27,563 nucleotides of DNA, from positions 1-27,563 of the forward strand of contig DMZI01000072.1 of assembly GCA_003485325.1 (NCBI GenBank), read 5' to 3'. The notes beneath the pieces are model-generated. The model was not told where the DNA came from, made no database searches, and worked only from the letters and a program-made list of their open reading frames with translations. Both the position numbers and the translations under genes were made by a program. Origin of the DNA: Desulfotomaculum sp. Lineage in GTDB: Bacteria > Bacillota > Desulfotomaculia > Desulfotomaculales > Nap2-2B. Positions 19,108-27,502 of this stretch are shown here, piece after piece (position 1 is the first letter of the stretch; the number at the start of each line of letters is the position of its first letter).

Positions 19108-21732
19108 TTGCTTAACATACTCAGGAATTTGCTGGATGATAATTCCCGGGAAATTAAGCGGATGCAGAAGATTGTTGATAAAATCAACTCCTACGAAGCT
19201 GAATTACAGTCCCTTCCCGATTCAGAACTTCAAAATAAGACGGTGGAATTCAAGAACCGCCTGGATCAGGGTGAAACACTGGATGATCTTCTTCCCGAGG
19301 CTTTTGCGGTAGTCAGGGAGGTCAGCCGGCGTGTTTTAAATATGCGTCACTTCGACGTGCAGTTGATGGGCGGTATTGTTTTGCACCAGGGAAGAATAGC
19401 GGAAATGAAAACTGGTGAAGGAAAAACACTGGTGGCCACTTTACCCGTTTATCTCAACGCGCTCACCGGGGAGGGCGTGCATGTCGTAACCGTCAACGAT
19501 TACCTGGCCAAACGGGACAGCGAATGGATGGGTAAAATCTATACATTTTTAGGCCTTTCGGTCGGCCTTGTTGTGCATGGTCTGGATTTTGACGAGCGCA
19601 AACGCGCTTACGCTTCCGATGTCGTTTACGGCACGAACAATGAATTCGGTTTTGATTACCTCAGGGACAACATGTCCACACATCCCGATCAAATGGTCCA
19701 AAGAGAACTCAACTATGCCATTGTAGACGAAGTCGACAGCATTCTCATAGATGAGGCCAGGACTCCCCTGATTATCTCGGGCCAGGCCGATAAACCTACC
19801 GATCTTTATTATAACTTTGCCCGGCTGGTGCCGCGCCTGGTCAAAGACAGGGATTACACGGTTGACGAAAAGTCGCACACTGTTGCTCTTACCGAAGCAG
19901 GCGTAACCCTTGCCGAAAAAATGCTCAAGGTGGATAACCTATACGACGATCAGCACACGGAACTGACTCATCATATGCAGCAGGCGCTGAAAGCGCACGC
20001 GCTGATGAAAAGAGACAGGGACTACGTAATCAAGGACGGCCAAGTAATCATTGTTGACGAGTTTACCGGACGTCTGATGTTTGGCCGCCGTTACAGCGAA
20101 GGGCTGCACCAGGCTATCGAAGCCAAGGAAGGGGTCCGGATTGAGCATGAATCCCAGACTCTGGCTACAATTACTTTCCAGAACTACTTCCGCATGTACG
20201 AAAAGCTTGCCGGTATGACCGGCACGGCCGCAACCGAAGAAGAGGAATTCAGAAAGATCTACAAACTCGATGTGGTGGTTATCCCCACACACATGCCCAT
20301 GATCCGCCGGGATTTGCCGGACGTGGTTTATAAAACTGAAAAGGCCAAATTCAAAGCGGTAGTTGACGAGATAACGCGGCGGCACAAAACGGGGCAGCCG
20401 GTTCTTGTCGGCACAGTCTCCATTGAAAAATCAGAAGTGATCAGCCAGATGCTGAAAAGGTCGGGAGTACCCCACAATGTCCTCAATGCAAAGTACCACG
20501 AAAAAGAGGCCGAAATCGTAGCTCAGGCCGGACGTTTGAATACGGTTACCATTGCCACCAATATGGCCGGCCGCGGTACAGATATCCTTTTGGGAGGCAA
20601 CCCCGATTTTCTGGTTCAAAATGATTCGAAAGGCAAAGATTCCGATCCGGATATCCTGGTTAAAGAGTCTGAGCAGCTAATGGAAAAGTATAAAAAAGAA
20701 ACCCTTGAGGAACATAAAAAGGTAGTCGAACTCGGGGGCCTGCACATTATCGGGACTGAACGCCATGAGAGCAGGCGGATTGACAACCAGCTGCGGGGCC
20801 GTACAGGGCGTCAGGGAGACCCCGGCGCAACTCAATTTTATATTTCTTTGGAAGATGACCTGATGCGGATGTTCGGTTCCGACAACATTGCGGGGATCAT
20901 GGACCGGCTGGGGCTTGAGGATGATATGCCGATTGAACATAACATTGTCAGCCGTTCGATTGAAACAGCCCAGAAACGGGTTGAAAACCGGAATTTTGAA
21001 ATGCGCAAGCATGTGCTTGAATATGACGATGTAATGAACCAGCAGCGGGAAGTCATTTACGGACAGCGCAGGCAGGTGCTTACATCCGAAGACTTGAAGG
21101 AAAATATTCAGGAGATGATTACCGGCGTCATAGACAGACTGGTTACAACATACTGCCCTGATGGAGTACACCAGGAAGAGTGGGATCTGCAGGGGCTTTT
21201 TAACCAGGCTGAACAACTTTTCTGCCTTAAGCAAAAGATTAACCAGGAAGATTTTGAAGGTTCCGGACGTCAGTCTATCAAAGACAACCTGGAGGAAATG
21301 ACGCTGAAAGCATACGAAGCCAGGGAGGAAGAGCTGGGCAGCGAGATGATGCGCGAACTCGAACGGGTGCTTATGCTGCGGGTTGTCGATGACAAGTGGA
21401 TGGATCACTTGGACGCGATGGACCAGCTGCGCGAGGGTATCGGGCTGCGCGCGTACGGGCAGAAGGACCCCCTCATCGAATACAAGTTTGAGGGTTACGA
21501 AATGTTCCAGTGTATGATCAGCAGTATCCAGGAGGATGTTGTCAGGTATCTTTTCAGGGTTAACATAGTCCGGCCGCAGGAGCAGCAGAAGCGTAAGACT
21601 ATTGAAAACAGGTACGAGGAAGATGAACCCAAGCGGCCGGTCCGGCGTGAAAACAGGACGGGGCGAAACGATCCCTGCCCCTGCGGCAGCGGCAAAAAGT
21701 ACAAGAAATGCTGCGGAAGAGCCGCCAGTTGA
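19108..21732 (+). CDS. secA: Preprotein translocase ATPase SecA
   Basis: The motor that pushes unfolded preproteins through SecYEG. The ~874 residues include the Walker A motif in MKTGEGKTLVATLP (GEGKT at 103-107), the DEVDSILIDEARTPLIISG Walker B region, and the preprotein-crosslinking region. Next come MTGTAATEEEEF, the second nucleotide-binding domain (TNMAGRGTDILLGGNP, GRTGRQGDPGATQFYISLEDDLM), and the helical scaffold (WMDHLDAMDQLREGIGLRAYGQ). The C-terminus is a zinc-binding SEC-C tail, NDPCPCGSGKKYKKCCG. I start at TTG 19108 with AAGAAGGTG 6 nt upstream (MLNILRNLLDD); a GTG at 19099 is in frame. Its own promoter and a leader hairpin precede it, and prfB follows after 27 bp. Confidence 0.97.
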   Translation: MLNILRNLLDDNSREIKRMQKIVDKINSYEAELQSLPDSELQNKTVEFKNRLDQGETLDDLLPEAFAVVREVSRRVLNMRHFDVQLMGGIVLHQGRIAEMKTGEGKTLVATLPVYLNALTGEGVHVVTVNDYLAKRDSEWMGKIYTFLGLSVGLVVHGLDFDERKRAYASDVVYGTNNEFGFDYLRDNMSTHPDQMVQRELNYAIVDEVDSILIDEARTPLIISGQADKPTDLYYNFARLVPRLVKDRDYTVDEKSHTVALTEAGVTLAEKMLKVDNLYDDQHTELTHHMQQALKAHALMKRDRDYVIKDGQVIIVDEFTGRLMFGRRYSEGLHQAIEAKEGVRIEHESQTLATITFQNYFRMYEKLAGMTGTAATEEEEFRKIYKLDVVVIPTHMPMIRRDLPDVVYKTEKAKFKAVVDEITRRHKTGQPVLVGTVSIEKSEVISQMLKRSGVPHNVLNAKYHEKEAEIVAQAGRLNTVTIATNMAGRGTDILLGGNPDFLVQNDSKGKDSDPDILVKESEQLMEKYKKETLEEHKKVVELGGLHIIGTERHESRRIDNQLRGRTGRQGDPGATQFYISLEDDLMRMFGSDNIAGIMDRLGLEDDMPIEHNIVSRSIETAQKRVENRNFEMRKHVLEYDDVMNQQREVIYGQRRQVLTSEDLKENIQEMITGVIDRLVTTYCPDGVHQEEWDLQGLFNQAEQLFCLKQKINQEDFEGSGRQSIKDNLEEMTLKAYEAREEELGSEMMRELERVLMLRVVDDKWMDHLDAMDQLREGIGLRAYGQKDPLIEYKFEGYEMFQCMISSIQEDVVRYLFRVNIVRPQEQQKRKTIENRYEEDEPKRPVRRENRTGRNDPCPCGSGKKYKKCCGRAAS

Positions 21733-21759
21733 TTTTTTAAGCAAAGCAAGGTGAAAAAT

Positions 21760-22870
21760 TTGTTTATGGAACTGGCCCGGGAATTATCCAGCCTGGGCAA
21801 GCGCATCGAAGAATTGAGGGGTTCCCTTTGACTTTGAAAAAAGGGAGCAGGAAGTAGCGGTTTTAGAGCAAAAAATGCTTGAACCGGGGTTCTGGGATAA
21901 CCAGAATGAATCTCAGCAGGTCATGCAGTCCATTTCGGGTATTAAAGAAAGACTGGACTCGATCAGGGCGCTGGAAAACATCTATGAAGATTTGACAGTT
22001 TTGCTCGCTCTCGGCGAGGAGGAAGATGACGCTCAAACGGCGCAGGAACTGGCCGGCGAGTTGAGAAATCTTGACCGTCTTGTAGAGCAGGCTGAGCTGC
22101 GTTTTCTTTTAAACGGCCAATACGACGCCAATAACGCGATCATTTCTTTGCACGCTGGGGCGGGCGGCACCGAGGCGCAGGATTGGGTCCAGATGCTGCT
22201 TCGCATGTACACAAGGTGGGCTGAAGAAAAAGGGTATTCGTGCGAGATGGCAGACCTCTTGCCGGGGGATGAAGCCGGTGTAAAAAGCGCCACCATGATT
22301 GTAAGCGGCCGGAACGCATATGGTTATTTAGTTTCCGAAAAAGGCGTCCACCGCCTGGTGCGCATCTCGCCCTTCGACGCCAGCGGCCGGAGGCATACGT
22401 CCTTTGCTTCGGTAGACGTGCTGCCGGAAGTTGAAGAGGAAACCACTGTCCAGATAAATCCCGGCGATCTCAAGGTTGACACATTCAGGTCGAGCGGGGC
22501 CGGGGGCCAGCATGTCAATAAGACGGATTCGGCGGTAAGGATAACGCATTTGCCGACAGGCATTATTGTTATCTGCCAGGGTGAACGTTCCCAGATTTCA
22601 AACAGAAACACGGCCTTAAAGCTCCTCAGGGCGAAACTTGCCGATCTTGAGTTAAAGAAAAAGGAAGAAGAACAGGCCGCCCTTCGGGGAGAAAAGACAG
22701 AAATTGCTTGGGGAAGCCAGATCAGATCTTACGTTTTTCAGCCATATACTATGGTAAAGGACCACCGTACAGGTGTGGAAGTCGGGAACGTAAACGCGGT
22801 AATGGACGGAAGAATTGATGATTTTATAGCTTCATACCTGAAGGAGAGGGCCAGGAAAAGGTTATCTTAG
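21760..22870 (+). CDS. prfB: Peptide chain release factor 2, programmed +1 frameshift
   Basis: Releases finished proteins at UGA and UAA codons. The gene is in two frames, 21760-21828 and 21830-22870: 23 codons end at CTT, an in-frame TGA (21829-21831) follows, and skipping one base continues as DFEKREQEVAVLEQKML. The joined product is ~369 residues, normal for RF2. The second part has the codon-recognition tripeptide SPF (203-205) in VRISPFDASGRRHTSFASV and the catalytic GGQ (248-250) in SSGAGGQHVNKTDSAVR. Start is TTG 21760 with AAGGTG 6 nt before, or ATG 21766 two codons later. Reading the gene from the internal ATG 21875 would lose ~38 residues. It follows secA closely, the standard Firmicute order. 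RF2 shortage promotes the frameshift, giving autoregulation. Confidence 0.97.
21817..21832 (+). promoter_or_regulatory. prfB programmed frameshift site
   Basis: AGGGGTTCCCTTTGAC: a Shine-Dalgarno-like AGGGG, three bases, then the slippery CTT, TGA and C. The stimulator and the CUU-UGA-C core match the well-described bacterial RF2 shift site, where the P-site tRNA slips from CUU to UUU. Confidence 0.95.
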
Positions 22871-22913
22871 AAAGAAGAGAAAGGGACAGTCTTACATCCG
22901 GGGATGAATTCAA

Positions 22914-23792
22914 GTGAAAATCCCAGGGCTGAAGCGGCGGCCGCTTAGCGCAAGCCTGTTTTTCGAGTTTTTAGGAGTAACTTTAGGGGCGCTTCTAATT
23001 GCTTTGGGCCTTGATTTGTATCTGGTGCCCAATAAAATCGCTGCCGGCGGGGTAAGCGGTATTTCAACAATACTGCATTACGTTATCGGCGTGCCCGTCG
23101 GCGCGACCATGCTTGTCCTGAACATCCCGCTGTTCGTCATCGGTATCTACCGGCTGGGGTTTGCTTTTGGATTCCGCTCACTTTTCGGCGCCACAATATT
23201 GTCCGTTTTTGTAGACGCCCTTGCTCCTTACCTTCCTGTAGTAACTCACGATCCATTACTGGCGGCTCTTTTTGGCGGGGCTGTCGTCGGGCTTGGCCTG
23301 GGCATAGTCTTCAGGCACAAGGGCACAACCGGCGGCACTGATCTTGCTGCGGCCACATTGAGATCTTATACCGGTATAAATGTCGGCCAGCTTCTGTTTA
23401 TAGTTGACGGCCTGGTTGTTTTAATGGCGGGAATAGTTTTCAAATCCTGGGAACTGGCCATGTATGCGCTGCTTTCTATATTTGTCACTTCCTGGCTTGT
23501 CGATCTTGTTCAGGAAGGTATAAGCTATACAAAGGCATTTTTTATCATCTCCAACAAGCACAGGGAAATAGCGGATCTAATCTTAAGCGACTTGAATCGC
23601 GGCGCGACTGCGTTGAAAGCGCAGGGGATGTATACAGGTCTGGACAGGGAAGTCCTTCTGGTAGTTGTCAACCGGATTGAAATCAGCAGGCTGAAAAACC
23701 TTGTCTATGAAATTGACCCGGGCGCATTTGTCATCCTTGCGGATGTTCATGAGGTGTTGGGGGAAGGATTTAGGAAGTACAGGTCTTTTTAA
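22914..23792 (+). CDS. YitT-family membrane protein (DUF2179)
   Basis: A 292-residue integral membrane protein. Residues ~15-200 contain about five to six membrane spans (for example FLGVTLGALLIALGLDLYL, MLVLNIPLFVIGIYRLGFAF, ALFGGAVVGLGLGIVF), with the family signatures NKIAAGGVSGISTIL and HKGTTGGTDLAA. The last ~90 residues are a soluble DUF2179 domain (AFFIISNKHREIADLIL, MYTGLDREVLLVVVNR, VILADVHEVLGEGF). YitT-type proteins are widespread in Firmicutes, and their transport role is uncertain. Start is GTG 22914. The gene lies 43 bp after prfB and 26 bp before the transketolase pair, so it may belong to either transcript. Confidence 0.9.
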   Translation: MKIPGLKRRPLSASLFFEFLGVTLGALLIALGLDLYLVPNKIAAGGVSGISTILHYVIGVPVGATMLVLNIPLFVIGIYRLGFAFGFRSLFGATILSVFVDALAPYLPVVTHDPLLAALFGGAVVGLGLGIVFRHKGTTGGTDLAAATLRSYTGINVGQLLFIVDGLVVLMAGIVFKSWELAMYALLSIFVTSWLVDLVQEGISYTKAFFIISNKHREIADLILSDLNRGATALKAQGMYTGLDREVLLVVVNRIEISRLKNLVYEIDPGAFVILADVHEVLGEGFRKYRSF

Positions 23793-23818
23793 AATTCTTT
23801 TAAGTGGGTGGTTTAGTT

Positions 23819-24631
23819 ATGGAAGCAATATCCTGGTTGGAAAGAAAAGCGAGGGAGATCAGGCGGGACATTATTTCAATGACGGCGGCGGCGGGTTCCG
23901 GGCATCCGGGAGGTTCCCTGTCGTCGGCGGATATTGTCACCGCCCTTTATTTTCAAATTATGCGTTTGGATCCTGAAAAGCCTGACTGGCCGGATCGGGA
24001 CAGGTTTGTTTTATCAAAGGGGCACGCGGCCCCTGTGCTGTATTCGGCTCTGGCTGAACGGGGGTTTTTTCAAACCAGTGAACTGCTGACCCTGCGTAAA
24101 CTGGGCAGCCGCCTCCAGGGTCATCCGGATATGAAGAGTTTGCCGGGAGTTGAAATGTCTACAGGTTCTTTGGGCCAGGGACTGGCGGTAGCAAATGGAA
24201 TGGCTCTGGCGGGAAAACTTGATTACCGGGATTACCGGGTTTTTGTTTTATTGGGTGACGGTGAAAACCAGGAAGGGATGATCTGGGAAGCCGCCATGGC
24301 TTCGGCGCATTATAAATTGGACAACCTGACCGCTTTTCTCGACCATAACGGCCTGCAGATCGACGGGCCGGTGCGTGAGGTAATGTCCGTGGAGCCTGTC
24401 GCTGACAAATGGAAGGCTTTCGGCTGGGATGTTCAGATTATTGACGGCCATGATTTAAGCCAGATTTTAACGGCTGTTGAAAAAGCGAAGGAAGTAAAGG
24501 GCAGGCCGCAGATGATTGTTGCCGAGACCATTAAAGGCAAAGGCGTCTCTTTTATGGAAAACAATGTAGACTGGCACGGCAAGGCGCCCAACCCGCAGGA
24601 AACCGAAAAGGCGCTGGCCGAACTCGCCTGA
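23819..24631 (+). CDS. Transketolase, N-terminal subunit
   Basis: Half of a split transketolase, which moves two-carbon units between sugar phosphates with thiamine diphosphate (TPP). The ~270 residues correspond to the TPP-binding domain. They show GSGHPGGSLSSADIVTALYF, LSKGHAAPVLYSALAERG, STGSLGQGLAVANGMAL, and the TPP/metal motif GDGENQEGMIWEAAMASAH with the following asparagine in DHNGLQIDG. The end has KGKGVSFMENNVDWHGK. I choose ATG 23819, preceded by GTGGGTGG; a GTG at 23804 is in frame. It needs the downstream gene product to be active. The split form is common in archaea and many anaerobic bacteria, where it feeds ribose synthesis. Confidence 0.93.
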   Translation: MEAISWLERKAREIRRDIISMTAAAGSGHPGGSLSSADIVTALYFQIMRLDPEKPDWPDRDRFVLSKGHAAPVLYSALAERGFFQTSELLTLRKLGSRLQGHPDMKSLPGVEMSTGSLGQGLAVANGMALAGKLDYRDYRVFVLLGDGENQEGMIWEAAMASAHYKLDNLTAFLDHNGLQIDGPVREVMSVEPVADKWKAFGWDVQIIDGHDLSQILTAVEKAKEVKGRPQMIVAETIKGKGVSFMENNVDWHGKAPNPQETEKALAELA

Positions 24632-24635
24632 AATA

Positions 24636-24667
24636 TGGAATACACTTGGAATACTTTGAAATACATT
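24636..24667 (+). repeat. Three tandem ~10-11 bp repeats
   Basis: TGGAATACACT, TGGAATACTT and TGAAATACATT follow one another in the 51-bp gap between the two transketolase genes, about one helical turn per unit. They may be a slippage product or a binding-site array. Confidence 0.45.
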
Positions 24668-24682
24668 TAAGGGGGCTTCTTA

Positions 24683-25618
24683 ATGAAAAAAATAGCTACA
24701 CGCGAAGCATACGGGGAAGCCTTGGCCGAACTTGGCACAGAATACCCGGATATTGTGGTTCTTGACGCGGACCTGGCCAAATCAACCAAAACTATAGATT
24801 TTGCAAAAAAATTTCCCAACCGTTTTTTTGATATGGGGGTTGCGGAGGCAAATATGCTCGGAACCGGCGCCGGCCTGGCGGCTTCGGGTAAAATTCCTTT
24901 TTGCAGCACTTTTGCCGTTTTTGCTGTGGGGAGAGCTTTTGACCAACTGCGAAACAGCGTTTGCTATCCCATGCTGAATGTAAAAATCGGTGCCAGCCAT
25001 GCGGGAATCAGCGTAGGGGAGGACGGCGCCTCGCATCAATCGGTTGAAGACATTGCCTTAACAAGAGCTTTGCCCAATCTTACCGTAATCGTGCCGGCAG
25101 ACGCGGCGGAGACCAAAAAAGCTGTTCTGGAAGCGATTAAAATCAAGGGGCCGGTATACCTGCGACTGGGAAGGCTGGCTGTCCCCGCTCTTCATGAAAA
25201 TGATTTCGTTTTTGAACCCGGCAAAGCGATTACAATGCGGGAAGGTTCGTCGGCAACCATTATAGCTGCCGGCCTGATGGTGGCTGAGGCTCTGGCGGCG
25301 GCCGGCGAACTTGCCAACGAGGGGCTTGAGGTAAGGGTTGTCAACATGCACACAATCAAACCCCTGGATGCTGAGGCTGTGATTAAAGCCGCACAGGAGA
25401 CAAAAGCCATTGTCACCGCCGAGGAGCACAGCATTATAGGCGGCCTGGGCAGCGCGGTCGCCGAAGTTGTTTGTGAGCATTGTCCTGTCCCGGTATACCG
25501 GGTTGGTATAAAGGACTCTTTCGGGGAATCGGGGGCGCCGTCTGATCTTCTGCAAAAGTTTGGTCTGACATCGCGTCATATAGCTGACGCGGTCCGTAAA
25601 ATAAAAGGTTTAAAGTAA
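24683..25618 (+). CDS. Transketolase, C-terminal subunit
   Basis: The other half of the split transketolase, 311 residues, covering the pyrimidine-binding and C-terminal domains. Landmarks are the N-terminal TREAYGEALAELG, FFDMGVAEANMLGTGAGLAASG (with the glutamate that activates TPP), TFAVFAVGRAFDQLRNSVCY, GASHAGISVGEDGASHQSVED, VIVPADAAETKKAV and YLRLGR. The C-terminal domain has VVNMHTIKPLDAEAV and TAEEHSIIGGLGSAVAEV. Start ATG 24683 has AAGGGGG 7 nt upstream. It is 51 bp after the N-terminal subunit gene, so the two are surely co-transcribed. Its last 9 bp overlap the end of the opposite-strand gene, leaving no room for a terminator between them. Confidence 0.94.
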   Translation: MKKIATREAYGEALAELGTEYPDIVVLDADLAKSTKTIDFAKKFPNRFFDMGVAEANMLGTGAGLAASGKIPFCSTFAVFAVGRAFDQLRNSVCYPMLNVKIGASHAGISVGEDGASHQSVEDIALTRALPNLTVIVPADAAETKKAVLEAIKIKGPVYLRLGRLAVPALHENDFVFEPGKAITMREGSSATIIAAGLMVAEALAAAGELANEGLEVRVVNMHTIKPLDAEAVIKAAQETKAIVTAEEHSIIGGLGSAVAEVVCEHCPVPVYRVGIKDSFGESGAPSDLLQKFGLTSRHIADAVRKIKGLK

Positions 25619-26569
25619 GTCCAGATCATAACCGGCCTTTAACATTGTCGTACGCTGGTATAAATACTTCGCCAGGGCGAGATCCTGAATGGCCAGGCCT
25701 GTTGAATCAAAGACGGTTATTTCGTCTTTTGTCTGACGGCCGGGACATTTCTTTGCTATTACCTCGCCAAGGCTGCCCGCCAGTTCTTCCTGCTTGTATT
25801 CCCCGGAGGAAATGGCGACATTTATTTCCCCGCTGTGCAGGGTCTGCTTTAAGTCGTCCACAAATACCCTTGACCTCTTCAGGACCTCTGTCTCCAGTTC
25901 CTGTTTGCCGGCCGCGTCCGCCCCGATAGCGTTGATATGCGTGCCGGGTTTGATAAATCGGCTTTCAATAACCGGTTTACGCGCCGGTGTAAGGGTGCAG
26001 AGTATTTCACTTGAGCAGGTCTCCTCAAGCGACGCCGCTTCAACGGGCAGACTTTTATAGCTCTCCTTCAGCGCTAAAGCCCTGCTTAGGTCGGTATCAA
26101 AAACATTGATCCTGCTGAAGGAGAAAGAAGCCGTCAGTACTTCCAGGTGTGTACGTGCCTGGCCGCCGCAGCCGACAATTCCCAGAGTGCCTGCATCCGG
26201 TTTGGCCAGATATTTAATTGCCACAGCACTGGCCGCCGCCGTCCGGTAACCGGTTAACAAGGTTGCTTCCATAACAGCTAAAGGCTTGCCTGTGGCAGGG
26301 TCGTTGTAAAAAAGCATGCCCATTACTGTGGGAAGGTTATTGGTGGAAGGATTAAGCGGGTATACACAAACCCACTTCAGGCCTGCGGCGCCCCTGAAAT
26401 AGGCCGGCATTGCCCGGAAATCACCGTTGTGCTGGGGAATGTCCAGGTAAATTTTGGGGGGCATTGAGGCTTCGCCTATTGCATATGCATAGAAAGCTTC
26501 TTCAATAACTGCAGGCAGTTTATCAAGTTCAATCAGACGCTCCACTTCTTTTCGGGAAAGAATAAGCAC
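25610..26569 (-). CDS. Ornithine cyclodeaminase / mu-crystallin family dehydrogenase
   Basis: A 319-residue NAD(P)-dependent enzyme of the family that includes ornithine cyclodeaminase, archaeal alanine dehydrogenase and ketimine reductase. Signatures are the substrate-binding arginine region MPAYFRGAAGLKWVCVYPLN, the GYRTAAASAVAIKYLA motif, the Rossmann loop LGIVGCGGQARTHLEVL followed by VFDTD, GTHINAIGADAAGKQEL, and the C-terminal VFDSTGLAIQDLALAKYLY. The exact substrate (ornithine, alanine or another amino acid) cannot be fixed from sequence. GTG start with AAAGGGGTGG upstream. It is transcribed against its neighbours, converging on transketolase with a 9-bp tail-to-tail overlap and diverging from smpB. 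Confidence 0.9.
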   Translation of the reverse strand: MLILSRKEVERLIELDKLPAVIEEAFYAYAIGEASMPPKIYLDIPQHNGDFRAMPAYFRGAAGLKWVCVYPLNPSTNNLPTVMGMLFYNDPATGKPLAVMEATLLTGYRTAAASAVAIKYLAKPDAGTLGIVGCGGQARTHLEVLTASFSFSRINVFDTDLSRALALKESYKSLPVEAASLEETCSSEILCTLTPARKPVIESRFIKPGTHINAIGADAAGKQELETEVLKRSRVFVDDLKQTLHSGEINVAISSGEYKQEELAGSLGEVIAKKCPGRQTKDEITVFDSTGLAIQDLALAKYLYQRTTMLKAGYDLDLL

Positions 26570-26610
26570 GATTCGACCACCCCTTTATTAATCCTTAATA
26601 AATAGTTCAA

Positions 26611-26640
26611 CCTGTGCGGTTGTATTCCTGCCGGCACAGG
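26611..26640. promoter_or_regulatory. Dyad between divergent genes
   Basis: CCTGTGCGG (26611-26619) and CCGGCACAGG (26631-26640) are inverted with one bulged base and an 11-nt gap. The element sits 5 bp upstream of the smpB -35 and about 40 bp before the start of the opposite gene, so it could be an operator for either, or the stem of a leader RNA on the minus strand. Confidence 0.4.
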
Positions 26641-26645
26641 GCGCA

Positions 26646-26673
26646 TTGATTAAGTGTAAAATTCTGTTATAAT
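26646..26673 (+). promoter_or_regulatory. SigA-type promoter of smpB
   Basis: TTGATT (26646-26651), a 16-bp spacer and a perfect TATAAT (26668-26673). The -10 ends just 6 bp before the smpB ATG, so transcription would start at or next to the start codon. Confidence 0.75.
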
Positions 26674-26679
26674 TAGTTT

Positions 26680-27144
26680 ATGGATGAAAAAATAGTTTCG
26701 GTTAACAGAAAAGCCCGCCATGAGTACCACCTGCTTGACACTTTTGAAACCGGCATTGTGCTGACCGGTACGGAGGTCAAGTCGATACGCGCAGGCAACG
26801 TAAGCATGCGGGATAGCTATGCCGTGGTTGAAAACGCCGAGCTTTTCTTGTATAATTTACATATAAGCCCTTTTGAAAAAGGGAACCGTTTCAATCATGA
26901 ACCAAGGCGAACGAGAAAACTTTTGGCGCATAAAAGTGAGATTATGCGGCTTTTGGGATACACCCGTGAGAAAGGCCTGACCATCATCCCGCTGAGGATT
27001 TATTTCAACGAGCGGGGGCGCGTCAAGGTGGAGCTTGCCGTGGCACGGGGCAAGAAAACCTACGATAAGCGGGAGGACATCGCCAAAAGAGACGCCAAAA
27101 GAGAAATGGAACGCACTTTAAAAGACAGGAATTATAAAAATTAA
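26680..27144 (+). CDS. smpB: tmRNA-binding protein SmpB
   Basis: Delivers tmRNA to stalled ribosomes for trans-translation. The 154 residues are standard: NRKARHEYHLLDTFETGIVL, TGTEVKSIRAGNVSMRDSYA, the hydrophobic core NLHISPFEKGNRFNHEP, RRTRKLLAHKSEI, IYFNERGRVKVELAVARGKKTYDKRE, and the basic tail needed in the empty A site. The N-terminus at ATG 26680 fits the family, yet no Shine-Dalgarno precedes it (only AATTAGTTT), and the promoter -10 is 6 bp away. The mRNA is therefore predicted to be leaderless. Its partner ssrA begins 6 bp after the stop codon, so the two may be transcribed together. Confidence 0.96.
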   Translation: MDEKIVSVNRKARHEYHLLDTFETGIVLTGTEVKSIRAGNVSMRDSYAVVENAELFLYNLHISPFEKGNRFNHEPRRTRKLLAHKSEIMRLLGYTREKGLTIIPLRIYFNERGRVKVELAVARGKKTYDKREDIAKRDAKREMERTLKDRNYKN

Positions 27145-27150
27145 TTATAT

Positions 27151-27502
27151 GGGGGCGAAATGGGTTCGACGGGGGAAATAGGGACAGAAGAAGCGAGCCG
27201 GGGTTCCATCAGCCCGTAAAAACGGTGGAAAAACTATAATTGCCAATAACGAATACGCTTTAGCTGCTTAAATGCAGTTAACCTCCTACCCGTGCCGGGC
27301 CCGTGGCCCGGGCAAGGGGGTCATTAAAACGGGCTGGTTTAAGTTCAATTCTCGGAGAATTTAAACAAGATGCATCGAGATAGCGCCGAAGGAGCCCGGC
27401 TGTGGGCGCTCTAGGAGTGAAACACAAAGCGCAGCCTGCGCTCGGAGAAGCTTCTGTAACTGTTCTTTCGGACGGCGGGTTCAAATCCCCCCGCCTCCAC
27501 CA
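27151..27502 (+). ncRNA. ssrA: Transfer-messenger RNA (tmRNA)
   Basis: A 352-nt one-piece tmRNA. The 5' end GGGGGCGAAATGGGTTCGAC and the 3' end with T arm GGCGGGTTCAAATCCC and terminal CGCCTCCACCA form the tRNA-like domain (acceptor GGGGGCG/CGCCTCC with one G-U pair). The resume codon GCC at 27242 begins a short tag, ANNEYALAA, ending at TAA 27269-27271. The tag ends in the usual ALAA degradation signal recognised by ClpXP and related proteases. It rescues stalled ribosomes together with the SmpB encoded just upstream. Pseudoknot regions fill the rest. No separate promoter or clear terminator was identified in the 61 bp that remain. Confidence 0.97.

Noticed and set aside
20677..21744. Long minus-strand open frame (355 codons) opposite secA
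   Set aside because: It is antisense to a highly conserved gene, has no recognisable domain or start signals, and is the kind of shadow frame expected from codon bias.
21875..22870. Calling prfB from the internal ATG at 21875
   Set aside because: It would remove conserved N-terminal residues; the frameshift site upstream gives a full-length RF2.
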